Position numbers and translations under genes: made by a program. This document shows positions 42,300-54,300 of a DNA stretch of 64,000 bases, one piece after another. This stretch comes from Hyalella azteca. Taxonomy: Eukaryota > Arthropoda > Malacostraca > Amphipoda > Hyalellidae. How positions within the stretch are numbered: position 1 is the first letter of the stretch; every line of letters starts with the position of its first letter. The notes under the pieces were generated by a model, which made no database searches, was not told where the DNA came from, and worked only from the letters and a program-made list of their open reading frames with translations. The stretch is from NCBI RefSeq assembly GCF_000764305.2, contig NW_025932041.1, positions 511,478-575,477 on the forward strand, read 5' to 3'.

Positions 42300-44120
42300 C
42301 AGGTGCGTACAGAGTAACTCTCGCCCATTTGTTGAGCGACATATTGCGGCACGGTTGCTGGTCTGTAGCTTGGCTATCTGGTGTTGTGTTACCCGCTGCA
42401 CTCGGCAGTAATCTGCATCTCATTATGTTAGGTTTGTACTGAAATTATCGCGGAGACTGGGCGATAATTTCGCACAGGAAGCATCAACTTTGCACGTGTC
42501 GGTGTACGTAAACAGTGGAAATGGTGACAAGAGTATGACAAGCTGAGATGAAATAAATTTTAACGAACAGACGAGGAAAATAATAATAAAAAAAGAGTAG
42601 ATTAAACAAAGTTCAATGTGGTCCTGATGCTCAACTTCTATTGTGCATTATTTTGAAACATAGTCCCATAGAAGCGACTTGAGGACAGTATAAATGCAGA
42701 TGTGTAATTATTTATGGTTCAAGCAACAAACTCCAACGTCACAATCATGCCAAGACACAGACAGAAGGTTCCAACAAAGTATCTATCGTCATAACTAACG
42801 ACTGAAAAATACGTACTATTATGCATAATTTAATGTGGAAATGTATTAATATTTATATAAATAGTCATTTGATCAAGTAAGTTGAATTTGCCTGTTAAGG
42901 TTTGTGTGCAGAAGCACTCAACGTAACTTGCTTTTTCTGAAACAAATCGAATATAATGGAAAATTTCCACAGTAAACGCCCAATTTTCAGTTGTTAATTT
43001 ACCCATCCAGTTATGCATGAGATGGCATTGTGCGAAACTTAACTTTGCCAAACTGCGATGCACGTGGTGCAAAATGAACAAATGTTTTGAAAATTTCAAA
43101 AAAATTTAAATTAAATCTAGATTTAATTTCAAAAACAACATTGGCGACGGCTCATTGAGAATGGTCCAGATGAAGATATAAATTTCATACGAGTGCTTTC
43201 TTATGAATTTTAAAGAAACCACTTGCATGCGGCGGTGCAACCGTTTATGAAAGCCGATGTTATATGTTGCATGCTGTGCAACCTTTTATGAGATCTGATG
43301 TTATATGTTTCATTCTCTGCTCACGTCACTGCAAGAAAGTTGAGATTGACTATTGGTTTGGTTTTAATGGCGTAACTATAGAGTGGTAGGTTTGTGATGG
43401 TACGTCACTCGCACGTGACAATGCAACTGTAAATCTGATCACTATATTGATATCGTGGCCTTCAGAAGATAATGTCTAGGCCTTCAAAAATTCGAACCGA
43501 AAATTTAATTCCAACTCCGAGACTGGGGAAATAATTTACTTTAATTAGCCGTTTTCTGACTCCCCTGAGTTACTGAGTAATATTTTCTTCTTCTACTAAA
43601 TGAAATGTACCGATACTGCATCGGAATAATTTCTGACTTATCCTCAGGCCACCACGCCAGCATCCGCAATCCATCCCGAGTTATTGGAAGTCTCCTGTCC
43701 TGTACATGAACAGATAAGATATTTGCTTTATCTCGGTAGGGCGCTAATACCTTCGTCGGTGCTGCGCCGTATCTTAACCAAGTAAGTTATCTCGGTACGT
43801 AGCGAAGTTGTGTCAAGTTGCTTCCGTCTATAGTTTTTAAATTGGAAAATTGCTTCTGTTATGAATTATAGTTTGTCGGAGATGTCCTCCAGGGAATCAA
43901 TGCAAGTGATTATCCTAAAGAGGTGAGAGGTTACGCACTGCGGAGAAAGTTACTCCTGTCAATAATTCAAAAGTCACCACTCAACCGCATCTGCATTTAA
44001 CTTGCTGATCGTACATAAAAACTGTATAATACCGGTCATAATTTGATATATTGGGTTTGATTGACACATTATAACCAAGTAGCCTTTCCGATCGTGCTAG
44101 AAAGTTGTCTGTTAACTTTG
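42300..44120. other. No gene seen; one small duplication
   Basis: AT-rich. GTGCAACCKTTTATGARAKC plus GATGTTATATGTT is doubled at 43235-43315. Confidence 0.35.
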
Positions 44121-44123
44121 ACC

Positions 44124-44257
44124 ATACTTTCAAAAAAAGTCAAGAGATCGTAAGTCCATCAGCCTATCATTGATGGCCTTTCAAGCAAAATCCACCAATC
44201 ATGGACAAGAAAATAGAGCGTAAGTACTTACGTTCACTTAGCGAGTTTTGAAAGTAC
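44124..44257 (+). mobile_element. MITE family M1, copy 4
   Basis: Same ends and core, with a few substitutions (for example AAGTCCATCAGCC). Confidence 0.85.
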
Positions 44258-44773
44258 AGATCGTTTAGTTTGAAGGCCGGTGACATTATGTGGAGAAGTT
44301 AGTGGCATATTGGCGGGACACTAACCGGCATGGACTGATTCACCATGCAGCCCACCAATGTCGCTTCTGCTACTCTCTCAATGCAAATTTTTTTGCCAGA
44401 ACAAATTATCGCTAATTCCATCAATTATGCAATTATTCTATTGAAAATTGACGCCAAATTATACCTATGTGATGACTTAATAAACGGCCAATCGAACTGC
44501 AGCGTGCCAAATTTATAGCGCATTTTAAGAGTGCAGGTTGAATAGCTTGCCAATGTTTCGGAGTTCGCCCCCAAGCGATGTTTTGTTGACAATAAAAGGC
44601 TGAAGTCGATTGGGCGGTCGGTGTTGGTGTTGGTATAGTAAGAAGGATTATCAAACAACAGGGGTTCCTTATTTCATTACGATTGAGCGGTCTGAATACA
44701 GAAATGAATACTCACGATCCTAAGTTAAATGTTTCTTAATTGAAAACATTGCCTCACAAAAAGCATTTCATTC

Positions 44774-45217
44774 GGTATTATTGCAGATTAAGTACATCCA
44801 AAAAAAAGGGTGTTTTTTTTTTTAAATTATATGTTTTTTGGGGTGTAGATTACGAATCTGAAATCCATTTTTGGCGGTCGGCATCGGAAATTTTTAATGG
44901 AACCTGTTCCTAACTGGACCTAACCTGCGAGGTTTCGTTGATTGGCTAGGTTTTTTCGGCCGCCGGACGGACTCCAAACATAGAAAAAACCTATTGGCTA
45001 GGTTTTCCGGCCGCCGGACGGACTCCTAACATAGAAAAAACCTAGCCGATCAACGAAAACCTCGCAGGTTAGGTCCAGTTAGGAACAGGTTCCATTAAAA
45101 ATTTCCGATGCCGACCGCCAAAAACGGATTTCAGATTCGTAATCTACACCCCAAAAAACATATAATTCAAAAAAAAAACACCCTTTTTTTTGGATGTACT
45201 TAATCTGCAATAATACC
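44774..45217. mobile_element. 444-bp foldback transposon with 8-bp target duplication
   Basis: The two halves are long inverted repeats starting GGTATTATTGCAGATTAAG and meeting near 44990. The inner arms carry GGCCGCCGGACGGACTCC twice. The flanks are the perfect 8-bp direct repeat TTTCATTC (44766-44773 and 45218-45225). It has no coding capacity, so a transposase must have been supplied in trans. An 8-bp duplication fits hAT, P or Merlin-type enzymes. Confidence 0.9.
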
Positions 45218-45225
45218 TTTCATTC

Positions 45226-47772
45226 TAATTATTGACCTAGATAGAGCATCTATGACGTAAAAAATACGAAATAAATTCAGAGAGGAGGGATTGTGCTATT
45301 AGAGCGACTCGTCTATCTTTTCACGTCAGTTTCCTCGTGACAAATTCATGACCTGGTCGTGATGGCATGAACTGGCCGAGAATGTGCGGCTAAGAATACT
45401 AAATGGAACATGAACCACGGAATTATCGGAGGATATTTCTCTGGTAGGCCTTTCGGCTAGTGACTGATGACGGTTGATTTCTCAACTTCAAAGTTAGATT
45501 CTTTTGCAGGTGAGATGATAGGTAGTGCATTAAATTGTTGTCTTCTGTGACGGTGTTCGCTGCATGGGAGATTTAAATAAGAAAGTGTAACCTGAATTGC
45601 TTGTTCAAATTCATAAGAATATTATCCTGAGATGTACAACTGTGTTCCGTTTTCTCCAAACTTTTCCACTATTATTATGTAAGCTTATCGACCTCGTTTA
45701 CTGAAACTATTCACGTTGCGCGTCGATCGGATAAAGGAGCCTGTATAGCGGAGAGTTCCCAGTGATAAGATAGCTGGCAGATAGTCGAACGATTGCCGCG
45801 ATGACGACAGTGGCTCTACCATAGTTGACCAAGGATCATCAAGCTTCTCATCCCGCAAGTCATAAATGTTTTAGATTTGTGATACTTGCATTTGTTTCTC
45901 TCGACGTGAGGTGACCTCGCATTTCGTTGGATCCAAAGGCTGTGGTGCAAGGATTATACGACGATGAGGTGAACCTAACTTACGTACGATACAAGCGTCA
46001 TCTACTAGCAAATTTCTTAGCTGACAGCATTTTCTGTTCATTTTTTAGTTTAGCACTATTATCGTTTTGGCGTGCTGCATTATTAAGTTTGGCCGTAAGC
46101 TGGGTGGACATAATCCTAATGGTTTTTAAATCAAATTAATCGTTGACGGATTATGTTGCAGGTACTTTCCAATTATTTTCGAAGAACTTAGATATTTACA
46201 ATAGCATAGAACTATAATTTAGCATAGAACTATTATTTTATCGATACTTAAGCATTAAACACTGAACAGCTACAGCTTATTTATTACAAAATGGAGTAAA
46301 CATGTAAAATTGCTACACGTTGTGACCAATTCCTCTAAAATTGAGCTAAAATCACGCAATTTTAGATTAATGACATCAAGAATTTTCTGATTGCCGATCG
46401 GATACCAAGCTGAGATGGAATTTTTTTTATATCAGGTGCCGTGGAAATTTTTATCAGTTGCCGTTATAACTACCGGTACCGTGGGAAACATTTTCCATCA
46501 CAATCAGGATGTTATAAATAAAATTTCCGACTTCATTGCGTGAATATTTAAAAAAATCGGCATTTCTAACAATTTTCACGAAAATTTCAGATAGTATAAC
46601 TAATAGCACGACTGGAATAGAAATTCGATCTTTCAGAGTTTACGTGTTTTGTGAAAATTTTCTGATTTACAAATTTCTCCGAATTGGTGATACCTGATCC
46701 CATTAATTTATTAATGTTTGAATTGCTGTTGTCGTTACAAGATAAGCTAATGGATTCCTAACCTGCTGGCACAACAACCAATTAAGTATCGATATTATTT
46801 CAGCTTGTTCCCGTACTTTCTATTCGACATATCATTCGGTTAAAAAAAATAATTTTAGACATTTAAATCGTTTGTTACTTGTTAGTTATACTCATTAAGA
46901 ATGGGGATAATTCGATGCATTTATTGATATTTCGATAATTTATTTCGTTACCTTGAACCACGATTCTTGTTCACAAATAATTGGATACGAAATTCATTAT
47001 TGGACGAAAGTTTCCAGCTAAATTCATTGGGAAGGACAAAATTACATTCGTTCGAATTGCTTCTACATACACAATTCGCAACTGCTGTAACTTAAATTGG
47101 TTAGATGCAGTAGACTGAAATCAAATTGAATTGAAAAAAATGTATTTTCCGGTTCGTTAAAATAAATATTTTATCCGTGGTCCAAAACTTGCACTCTAGC
47201 TTGTGATAGGAACCGCTTAACGGCTGTCGATTCTCAGGGCTTCCAACCCATGGGAAAAACTTCGCTCTTTTTCCTATCGTGGCCCAGGGAACAAAATTTG
47301 CTCTTTTTCCATCGCAGCACAGGGAACAAAATTTTGCTCTTTTACATCGCAGCATCGTTACTGTGATCGCTATTTCTAAGTCCGTGATACTTTTATTTTT
47401 GTACAGCAATATTTTGACCCCTAAGTTCTATGATTGTGTAGTTGTTCGTGTTACCGCGATCAAATCCAAATATTATCATTATAGCAGCATTCATAAATTA
47501 TTTGAATCATTTCGTTGAATGATATCTTAACCAAATCATTTCAATAATCATGGAGGCAAATTTCATGAAATATTTCCGAATGTATTTCGGTTCTAAAATT
47601 GAAGATTAGAAGCCAATGATAGAATGAAAACTCACCGAGAATCAGCCCAGATTGCGTCCAAACGAAGTTGTTGCTTGTAATTACAAGAATTTGTTAGCCC
47701 TAGAGGAAGATATTTTATATTAAATCAGTTTCAATAAATTCTAATCTAAATACTATATAGATAACTGGCGCC
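45226..47772. other. No gene seen upstream of the GT92 exons
   Basis: AT-rich. The missing first GT92 exon might lie here, but no start codon with a phase 2 donor stood out. CGCTCTTTTTCC and ATCGCAGCA words are doubled at 47263-47350. Confidence 0.35.
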
Positions 47773-47975
47773 ATACATTCAAAACTCGCTAAGTGAACGT
47801 AAGTACTTACGCTCTATTTTCTTGTCTATGATTGGTGGATACTTTCAAAGCTCGCTATGTGAACGTAAGTACTTACGCTCTATTTTCTTGTCTATGATTG
47901 GTGGATTTTGCTTGAAAGGCCGTCAATGATTGGCTGATGAACTTACGATCTCTTAACTTTTTTTTGAAAGTATAG
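47773..47975 (-). mobile_element. MITE family M1, copy 5, partly doubled
   Basis: Reverse orientation. The first roughly 68 bp, from the inverted end through the central palindrome to ATTGGTGGAT, are repeated in tandem. The copy is therefore about 203 bp. Confidence 0.85.
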
Positions 47976-48231
47976 ATCATGTTAAGCCTATTGGTCGTAA
48001 ATGTTATTCCACGCTCTTATCAATGTATCAAACATACTAAAGAACAAAACGACAGCTTTCGTATAGTATTAACATGAAGCACAAAGCATTACTTTTATTC
48101 GGTGGAACTAAATATTCCGTAAATAAATGATGGTGTCCTACACTATATTTACCTTGGATGCCTGCTTGTACTGTGTTCAGGGATAAATTATCTTATTAGT
48201 TATTAATAAAGTCATTAATTATTATTTACAG

Positions 48232-48346
48232 GCTGAGACGTGCTCTGCGGAGTTGCCACCGGTCTCCAGTGGTCCGGATTTCATTTGTCATCGTCTCCTT
48301 GGTCTACATTGTTCACTGCTTCTCGTTTACTACAGTCGTGAATATG
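48232..48346 (+). CDS. GT92 gene, signal-anchor exon
   Basis: The acceptor ATTATTTACAG and the donor AATATG|GTGAGT bound 115 bp (one base completing a codon, then 38 codons). The product is a basic patch (RRALRSCHRS) followed by a hydrophobic helix (ISFVIVSLVYIVHCF), typical of a Golgi type II anchor. It splices phase 0 into 50468. Beyond the donor the same frame runs open through 16-17-residue repeats to a stop at about 48700, so intron retention would give a short, repeat-tailed membrane protein. Confidence 0.65.
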
Positions 48347-51300
48347 GTGAGTTACTCTAATTTTTATTCATTAAGTGATTATTCGCCAGTCGATTCAAAT
48401 ATTGAAGTTTTTCATTCATTAAGTGGCTATTCACCAGTTGACTCAAATGTTGAAGTTTTTCATTCATTAAGTGGCTATTCATCAGTTGACTCAAGTGTTG
48501 ACGAAGTTTTTCATTCATTAAGTGGCTATTCACCAGTTGACTCAAGTATTGACGAAGTTTTTCATTCATTAAGTGGCTATTCACCAGTTGACTCAAATGT
48601 TGATGAAGTTTTTCATTCATTAAGTGGCTATTCACCAGTTGACTCAAATGTTGATGAAGTTTTTCATTCATTAAGTGGCTATTCATCAGTCAAATGTTGA
48701 TGAAGTTTTTCATTCATTAAGTGGCTATTCACCAGTTGACTCAAATGTTGACGAAGTTTGCTAATGTTAGCTCTGAATATTTGGACACAGCGCTCAGAAA
48801 AATAGTTGGTCATATAATCCAAATTTGGATAAAATCTCACTAATTTATCTACGTGGGGGCTAAGTGGGCGTTAAATCATTTGCACATGGCGGATAAAGAG
48901 GGTAACTTTTCGAGGGTGGTGATTTCTCCCACATTACAACGATATTTTGAGATAACTATTAATGCACGTACAGAAATTGAATATAATAGAACTTTAAAGT
49001 TCATGCTAAAACTCTTACCGTGCTCTGATATATTGAGGCTCGTTAATAATACTTACAGCAATCGACTTTAAATTTAATACGGGAATGTGGTTTCAGCAAA
49101 AGAATTGAACGAAAAAATCTAAATTTTAAAAAGAGTATATAAGTAAACGCAATAAGAGTTTGGAAAGAAATAAATTGCAACTTTGATATTTGCTCGAGAT
49201 CGAAAGAAATATTTCCCTTGGTAGTATAATCATATAGAAATTGTCTATTTCTGCGCGAAACAAGCAAAATTATACTAAATATATTATATTTTAAAGTTTA
49301 AGACACGTTTACGTGTTATTCATATTCGTTAACGATTCAATTTAATCCTGGACTAATTTGACGCCTGATTTAAATTTACATTGAACTCGAGTCATGGTCA
49401 AAGATAACAAAATTCTTATTATTTTGCTTCTCAATTTTCTTTACCTGAATTCCTTAAATACTGCTATTAATCATAATTACCAGAATCTCCCGAGTAAATC
49501 ATCTATGACAGCATTTAAATCATTTAAGCAGCATTTAAATCATTTAAGCAGCATTTAAATCATTTAAGCAGCATTTAAATCATTTAAGCAGCATTTAAAT
49601 CATTTAAGCAGCATTTAAATCATTTAAGCAGCATTTAAATCATTTAAGCNNNNNNNNNNNNNNNNNNNNNNNNNNNNNNNNNNNNNNNNNNNNNNNNNNN
49701 NNNNNNNNNNNNNNNNNNNNNNNNNNNNNNNNNNNNNNNNNNNNNNNNNNNNNNNNNNNNNNNNNNNNNNNNNNNNNNNNNNNNNNNNNNNNNNNNNNNN
49801 NNNNNNNNNNNNNNNNNNNNNNNNNNNNNNNNNNNNNNNNNNNNNNNNNNNNNNNNNNNNNNNNNNNNNNNNNNNNNNNNNNNNNNNNNNNNNNNNNNNN
49901 NNNNNNNNNNNNNNNNNNNNNNNNNNNNNNNNNNNNNNAGAATAGAATAGAATAGAATAGAATAGAATAGAATAGAATAGAATAGAATAGAATAGAAGTG
50001 TCAGCCAACATAATATTTTAGTAGCACTGAAAAAATTTATTGGTACCGGTACTGACATTTTATTTACTAATACTGCCGATTTCATTCACTTTATTTTATT
50101 TGTATTTTTTTGTCTTCTGAAAGCCGTTTCTGAATTAAAGCATTGAACTATAATATACTTATCTGTCTCAAAATGTATACTTTTTTGAGGTGTAGGTGCC
50201 TCATTTATTGAAGACAAACAATATATTGAAAAAAATAAAAATTTTCGTGGAGCATTTAAACTCTCGCACAGAACGAAATTATGCATTTCATTGGATCGAA
50301 TGTCAATTGTTTTTATAACAGGTAACAACTATTTAAAAGTTATTTGGATTATATTTTGAATTTAACCTTTAGAAAATTTTGGTATTCACGTTATTTCTCA
50401 ACGGTTCGGGATTCCTTCTGCCATCACTACGCAAGATAATTTAAATAAAAATACGAATAATTTTCAGGCTGAGCCGGGAAAAAATGCTATTTACCTTTAC
50501 TCGGGCTACATCGACAAGAGAAAAGCCCAACCAACAATACGTCTCATCGCTATCATCAAGCGCAAGACAAAGGTTCGTGCTACTTGATCCAGAGAATTGA
50601 TGGTCGTGATGAGAATAGCATTAATACGTTGACTACGATTGCTTCATCTTGTACTATTATTTCATTTTTTTGTACTTTTTTAAGCAGGGTTGCCAGACGG
50701 TCATTTTTTCCGGAAAAAATCCGTGATTTAGTTTTTCTCAATTGCGTTGGCCGGCTAAAATTTATGATAGGGGTACTTCCTCATTAAATTTTAAATACTG
50801 CAAAAAGAAAATAAATGGAATTTTTATAGCGGAGCCTACAAATAAACTAGTATACATTGAATTATCGAATTATTAAATTATTTTTTGTTCTCGGATTTGG
50901 CCGATTTTAGGCAACCTGAATTATGTACCACTACCTCCTGGAGAAATACATTTCGTGGTACGCATATGTTATACCAATACGTAGTCACCGTGTTAAGACT
51001 CAAGAGAGGTATTGTTTAAAGGTAATTCCTTTATTATATAATGATGGCAGAAAAATTAAATATTAGTGACAAGTTTCAGGTAGTAGTGAAATGAAATTTT
51101 TTTTCGTTCGTTTTACATCTGTGTATCGCCCAAGAAACATCCTTAAAATGTGAATTAAATTTCTAACTGTCAATGATAATTAATCAGGCGCCCGAGTGTA
51201 CGTATTGGTCGGCATCTAACAAGCGAGAAGTCAAGAGCGGTTCCATCAAGCTCATCAAAGAGAACTGGGCACTACCTTACTCAGCTGGCTTCATCCTCTG

Positions 51301-54300
51301 CCCACTACCATCCTTTGGACCCGACGACCCGGTCATAAGAGTAGGAGTCACCACACAATCTGCTGGTCCTGCACTGCTGGCAAACTCAGTGCCCGTCGAA
51401 AATATGGAGTCCAGAAAGAAGATCGGCGAGATGAGCGTGTGTGTCAAGCCGTTTCACTACGAGTTCAATCGGGCTCTATGGCTTGTTGAATTTATAGAAA
51501 TGTATAAGCTATTAGGTGCCGATCATTTTATATTTTATAATCACACAGTTGGACCAGATGTCGAGGCTGTACTAAGATACTACATGCGACAAGGCAGTGT
51601 TGAAGTTCTACCTTGGAGTCTACCTGTGGAAACAAAAAAGGTTGGTTGTGCATGTGATGTATTGATCCATTCGTGACAACGGCTTACGTATACAAAGCCA
51701 TTTTGTAGTCTGTATTCATAGTAAATAGCAACAATGTATTTCATTAAGCTGGTCCCGTACTCGAAGAATTTTCGGTTTTCATCAATCACTATTTAAAAAA
51801 GCAATAAGCTTTATATGAGAGCCATGAATGCATGCGTTTCAATGTCGAGTCTAGACCTGTGAACACTTGCATCGTTCCTCTCTTTTTGGCTCTCGTTCAG
51901 ATTGAATGTAGTTTATGTCGAAGTAAATTTTATCATTATGTTTAAAAAGTTTTATTATTAAAGCGCCATTTTTTTTAGTGTGAATGCTATTCTCTTTTCA
52001 CTTTCTGAATGTTTCAAAGTTCTACTTTCACTTTCAGAGTTTCATTCAAAATTCATATTAATAAGTTGATGAAGGCTAAAGCTTTCACCTGTTAATCAGA
52101 TATGCATGTCTATTAAAGTAATTAAAACTGTCAACGTTCGAGCGGATACGATACAAATTCTATTACCGAACTTGAATCACTTCGCCAAAGAAACTGGGTA
52201 AACACTTCAGGAAAGGAGTAATATAGAAATAAGTATATTATAGGTCGAATTATTTTTCCAGGATATTCGAACAGAAGGAATATTCGCCAGTCTCAACGAC
52301 TGTAACCTCCGCTCGGTCGGCCACTTCCCCCTGGCGGCGATGGTTGACATCGACGAGTTCCTCATCCCCCGTAAGGACGAGAACCTTCTCGAGCTCGTCG
52401 CCAGACTCGGTACCACCTATCATGGCTACGTTTTCAAGGTGCATTCATAATACAAGTATTATCTTATCTTAAATTATATCTATAAACAATTGAATTCTCA
52501 ATCTTCCATGTCCTAGTTAATTTTTTAGTGTATAATCTGTTTACTACTCAGAGCACGGAATACAATATTTCATCTCTTAATTAAAGACGTTTAGAATTTG
52601 GTGCGTGAAATGTAAATAATAAAGTCATAATGCTTTGTATTTGGAGTAATTCGCTAAATATTATTGTAACGAAAACCGCAAGTTATCAATTATAATACCA
52701 CACGATTGTTCGCGAGATGATTGAAAACATCATGTTTGCACAAAATGCTTTTTAGCGCATTTTCTCATTTATAGAAAAAATGCACTATTGTGCTCGCCAT
52801 GTCCGTCTGTCCGTCCGTCTGTCCGTGACCTCAAGTTTTCGTCGACGAGAAAATGCGCTTTCTGTCACTCACTGCAGTGAGTACTGAGTTACATTTTTTC
52901 CACTTGTACTGGGAGGAGGACACTGCCCAGCGCGATCATCTCAATACCACTTAAAATCCCTTGTCTCCACAGAACGTATTTTTCTACCTATATTGGGAGA
53001 ACGACACGGCACTCCACGACCACCTCAACACCGAAGAGAACCTTCAGGTAAATCTATTCGGTGCTGACAGCCACATGCCTTACCTGCTGACACAGACCAA
53101 GACGCGGCGATTAGACCAGCCCCACAAGTACGGCGTGAGGTCCAAGTATCTCGCCCGTCCTGACAAGAGCGTGGAGGTCGGCAACCACGTCGTGTGGGAG
53201 TACTTGCAGCCTGGTGAGACTTCTTCATGACACCTTACGCTTAGAATAATGTATGGGTCACACTGTCCAAATAGTGACACTCTTTCTGCACCTATATTAC
53301 TAACATTTTATTGTCGGAACTAACTGGGTCAGGATGATTCACAGAAGTACAGAAGGTGCAATGCTATTTCACATAATCATGTCGTCTTTCTGACTGAGAC
53401 CTGGCACGACGCTGACTCGGTTTGCTTCGCGCGTCTTTGCGCTGAAGGACTCCATGTAGTCGATCGCACGCGGCTCAGCATGCAATCCGACACCCTGGCG
53501 ACGAATTACATTGGAGGAGCTACCCTCGCCAGCTGGGGCAGCATTTTACCATTCTTGACATCGGCGTCTGACCCACCACCTTTGAGCTGTTATGTGCTGG
53601 GGTCACTTGGGCCTCGTTTAAGGGCCTTGCAGTCACCACCTATCGTTCCGGATCGGTTGCTGTGGAGCGCGATTTTTTCATCGAATTGAGCGATATTTCT
53701 TCACTAGACCTGTGGATTGGCCCGGTCATGTCCTTATCACCTGCGATTTAAACGTTTGACTGGATCGCATCGACTACCCATCGGCTCTTCAGCTGAACGA
53801 CCTGCTGGTCACACGTGGCATGGTTTGTCACGTGACCGTACCGACGCACGACATGGGCGGACTGCTGGACGTTGTCATCACGCGCGCTGACCTTCAAATT
53901 CAGTCAGTCGACATCCTCGAGATCGCAATATCAAACCATCGACCACTTCACTGGACGGTGCCGTGTGTGCGTCCGGTGCCAGCGTAAAAAACTGTTTCCT
54001 GTCGTCCGTCGCACTGCCTCGCCGGCGATGTCTTGCGCAAAAAACTGCAATAGTCCAGACTATGTCGGGCTGTCACTATCAGTCAACGACCTCGTGCAAC
54101 TATACCTAGCTTACCTATGCATTCGATGACCTCATGCCTGCACGCACAGTTCGGGTACCCCAACGAGTCTCCGACCCATGGTTCGATGATGAATGTTGAG
54201 TCTCGAAGCGGGGGGATTCGACTGCTGTCTACCGGACGGGCTGTCTACCGGACAAACAGACCAATCCAGAATTAACAGACCAGAATTACCGGACGAACAG

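Noticed and set aside
45927..46139. Hydrophobic 70-codon frame as the missing first GT92 exon
   Set aside because: It ends in a stop with no phase 2 donor, and its hydrophobic stretch would duplicate the anchor already present at 48232.
50684..50926. Possible hAT-type MITE with CAGG-TTGCC ends
   Set aside because: Short inverted ends are visible, but the flanking 8 bp do not match (TTTTTAAG against AATTATGT) and no second copy was seen.
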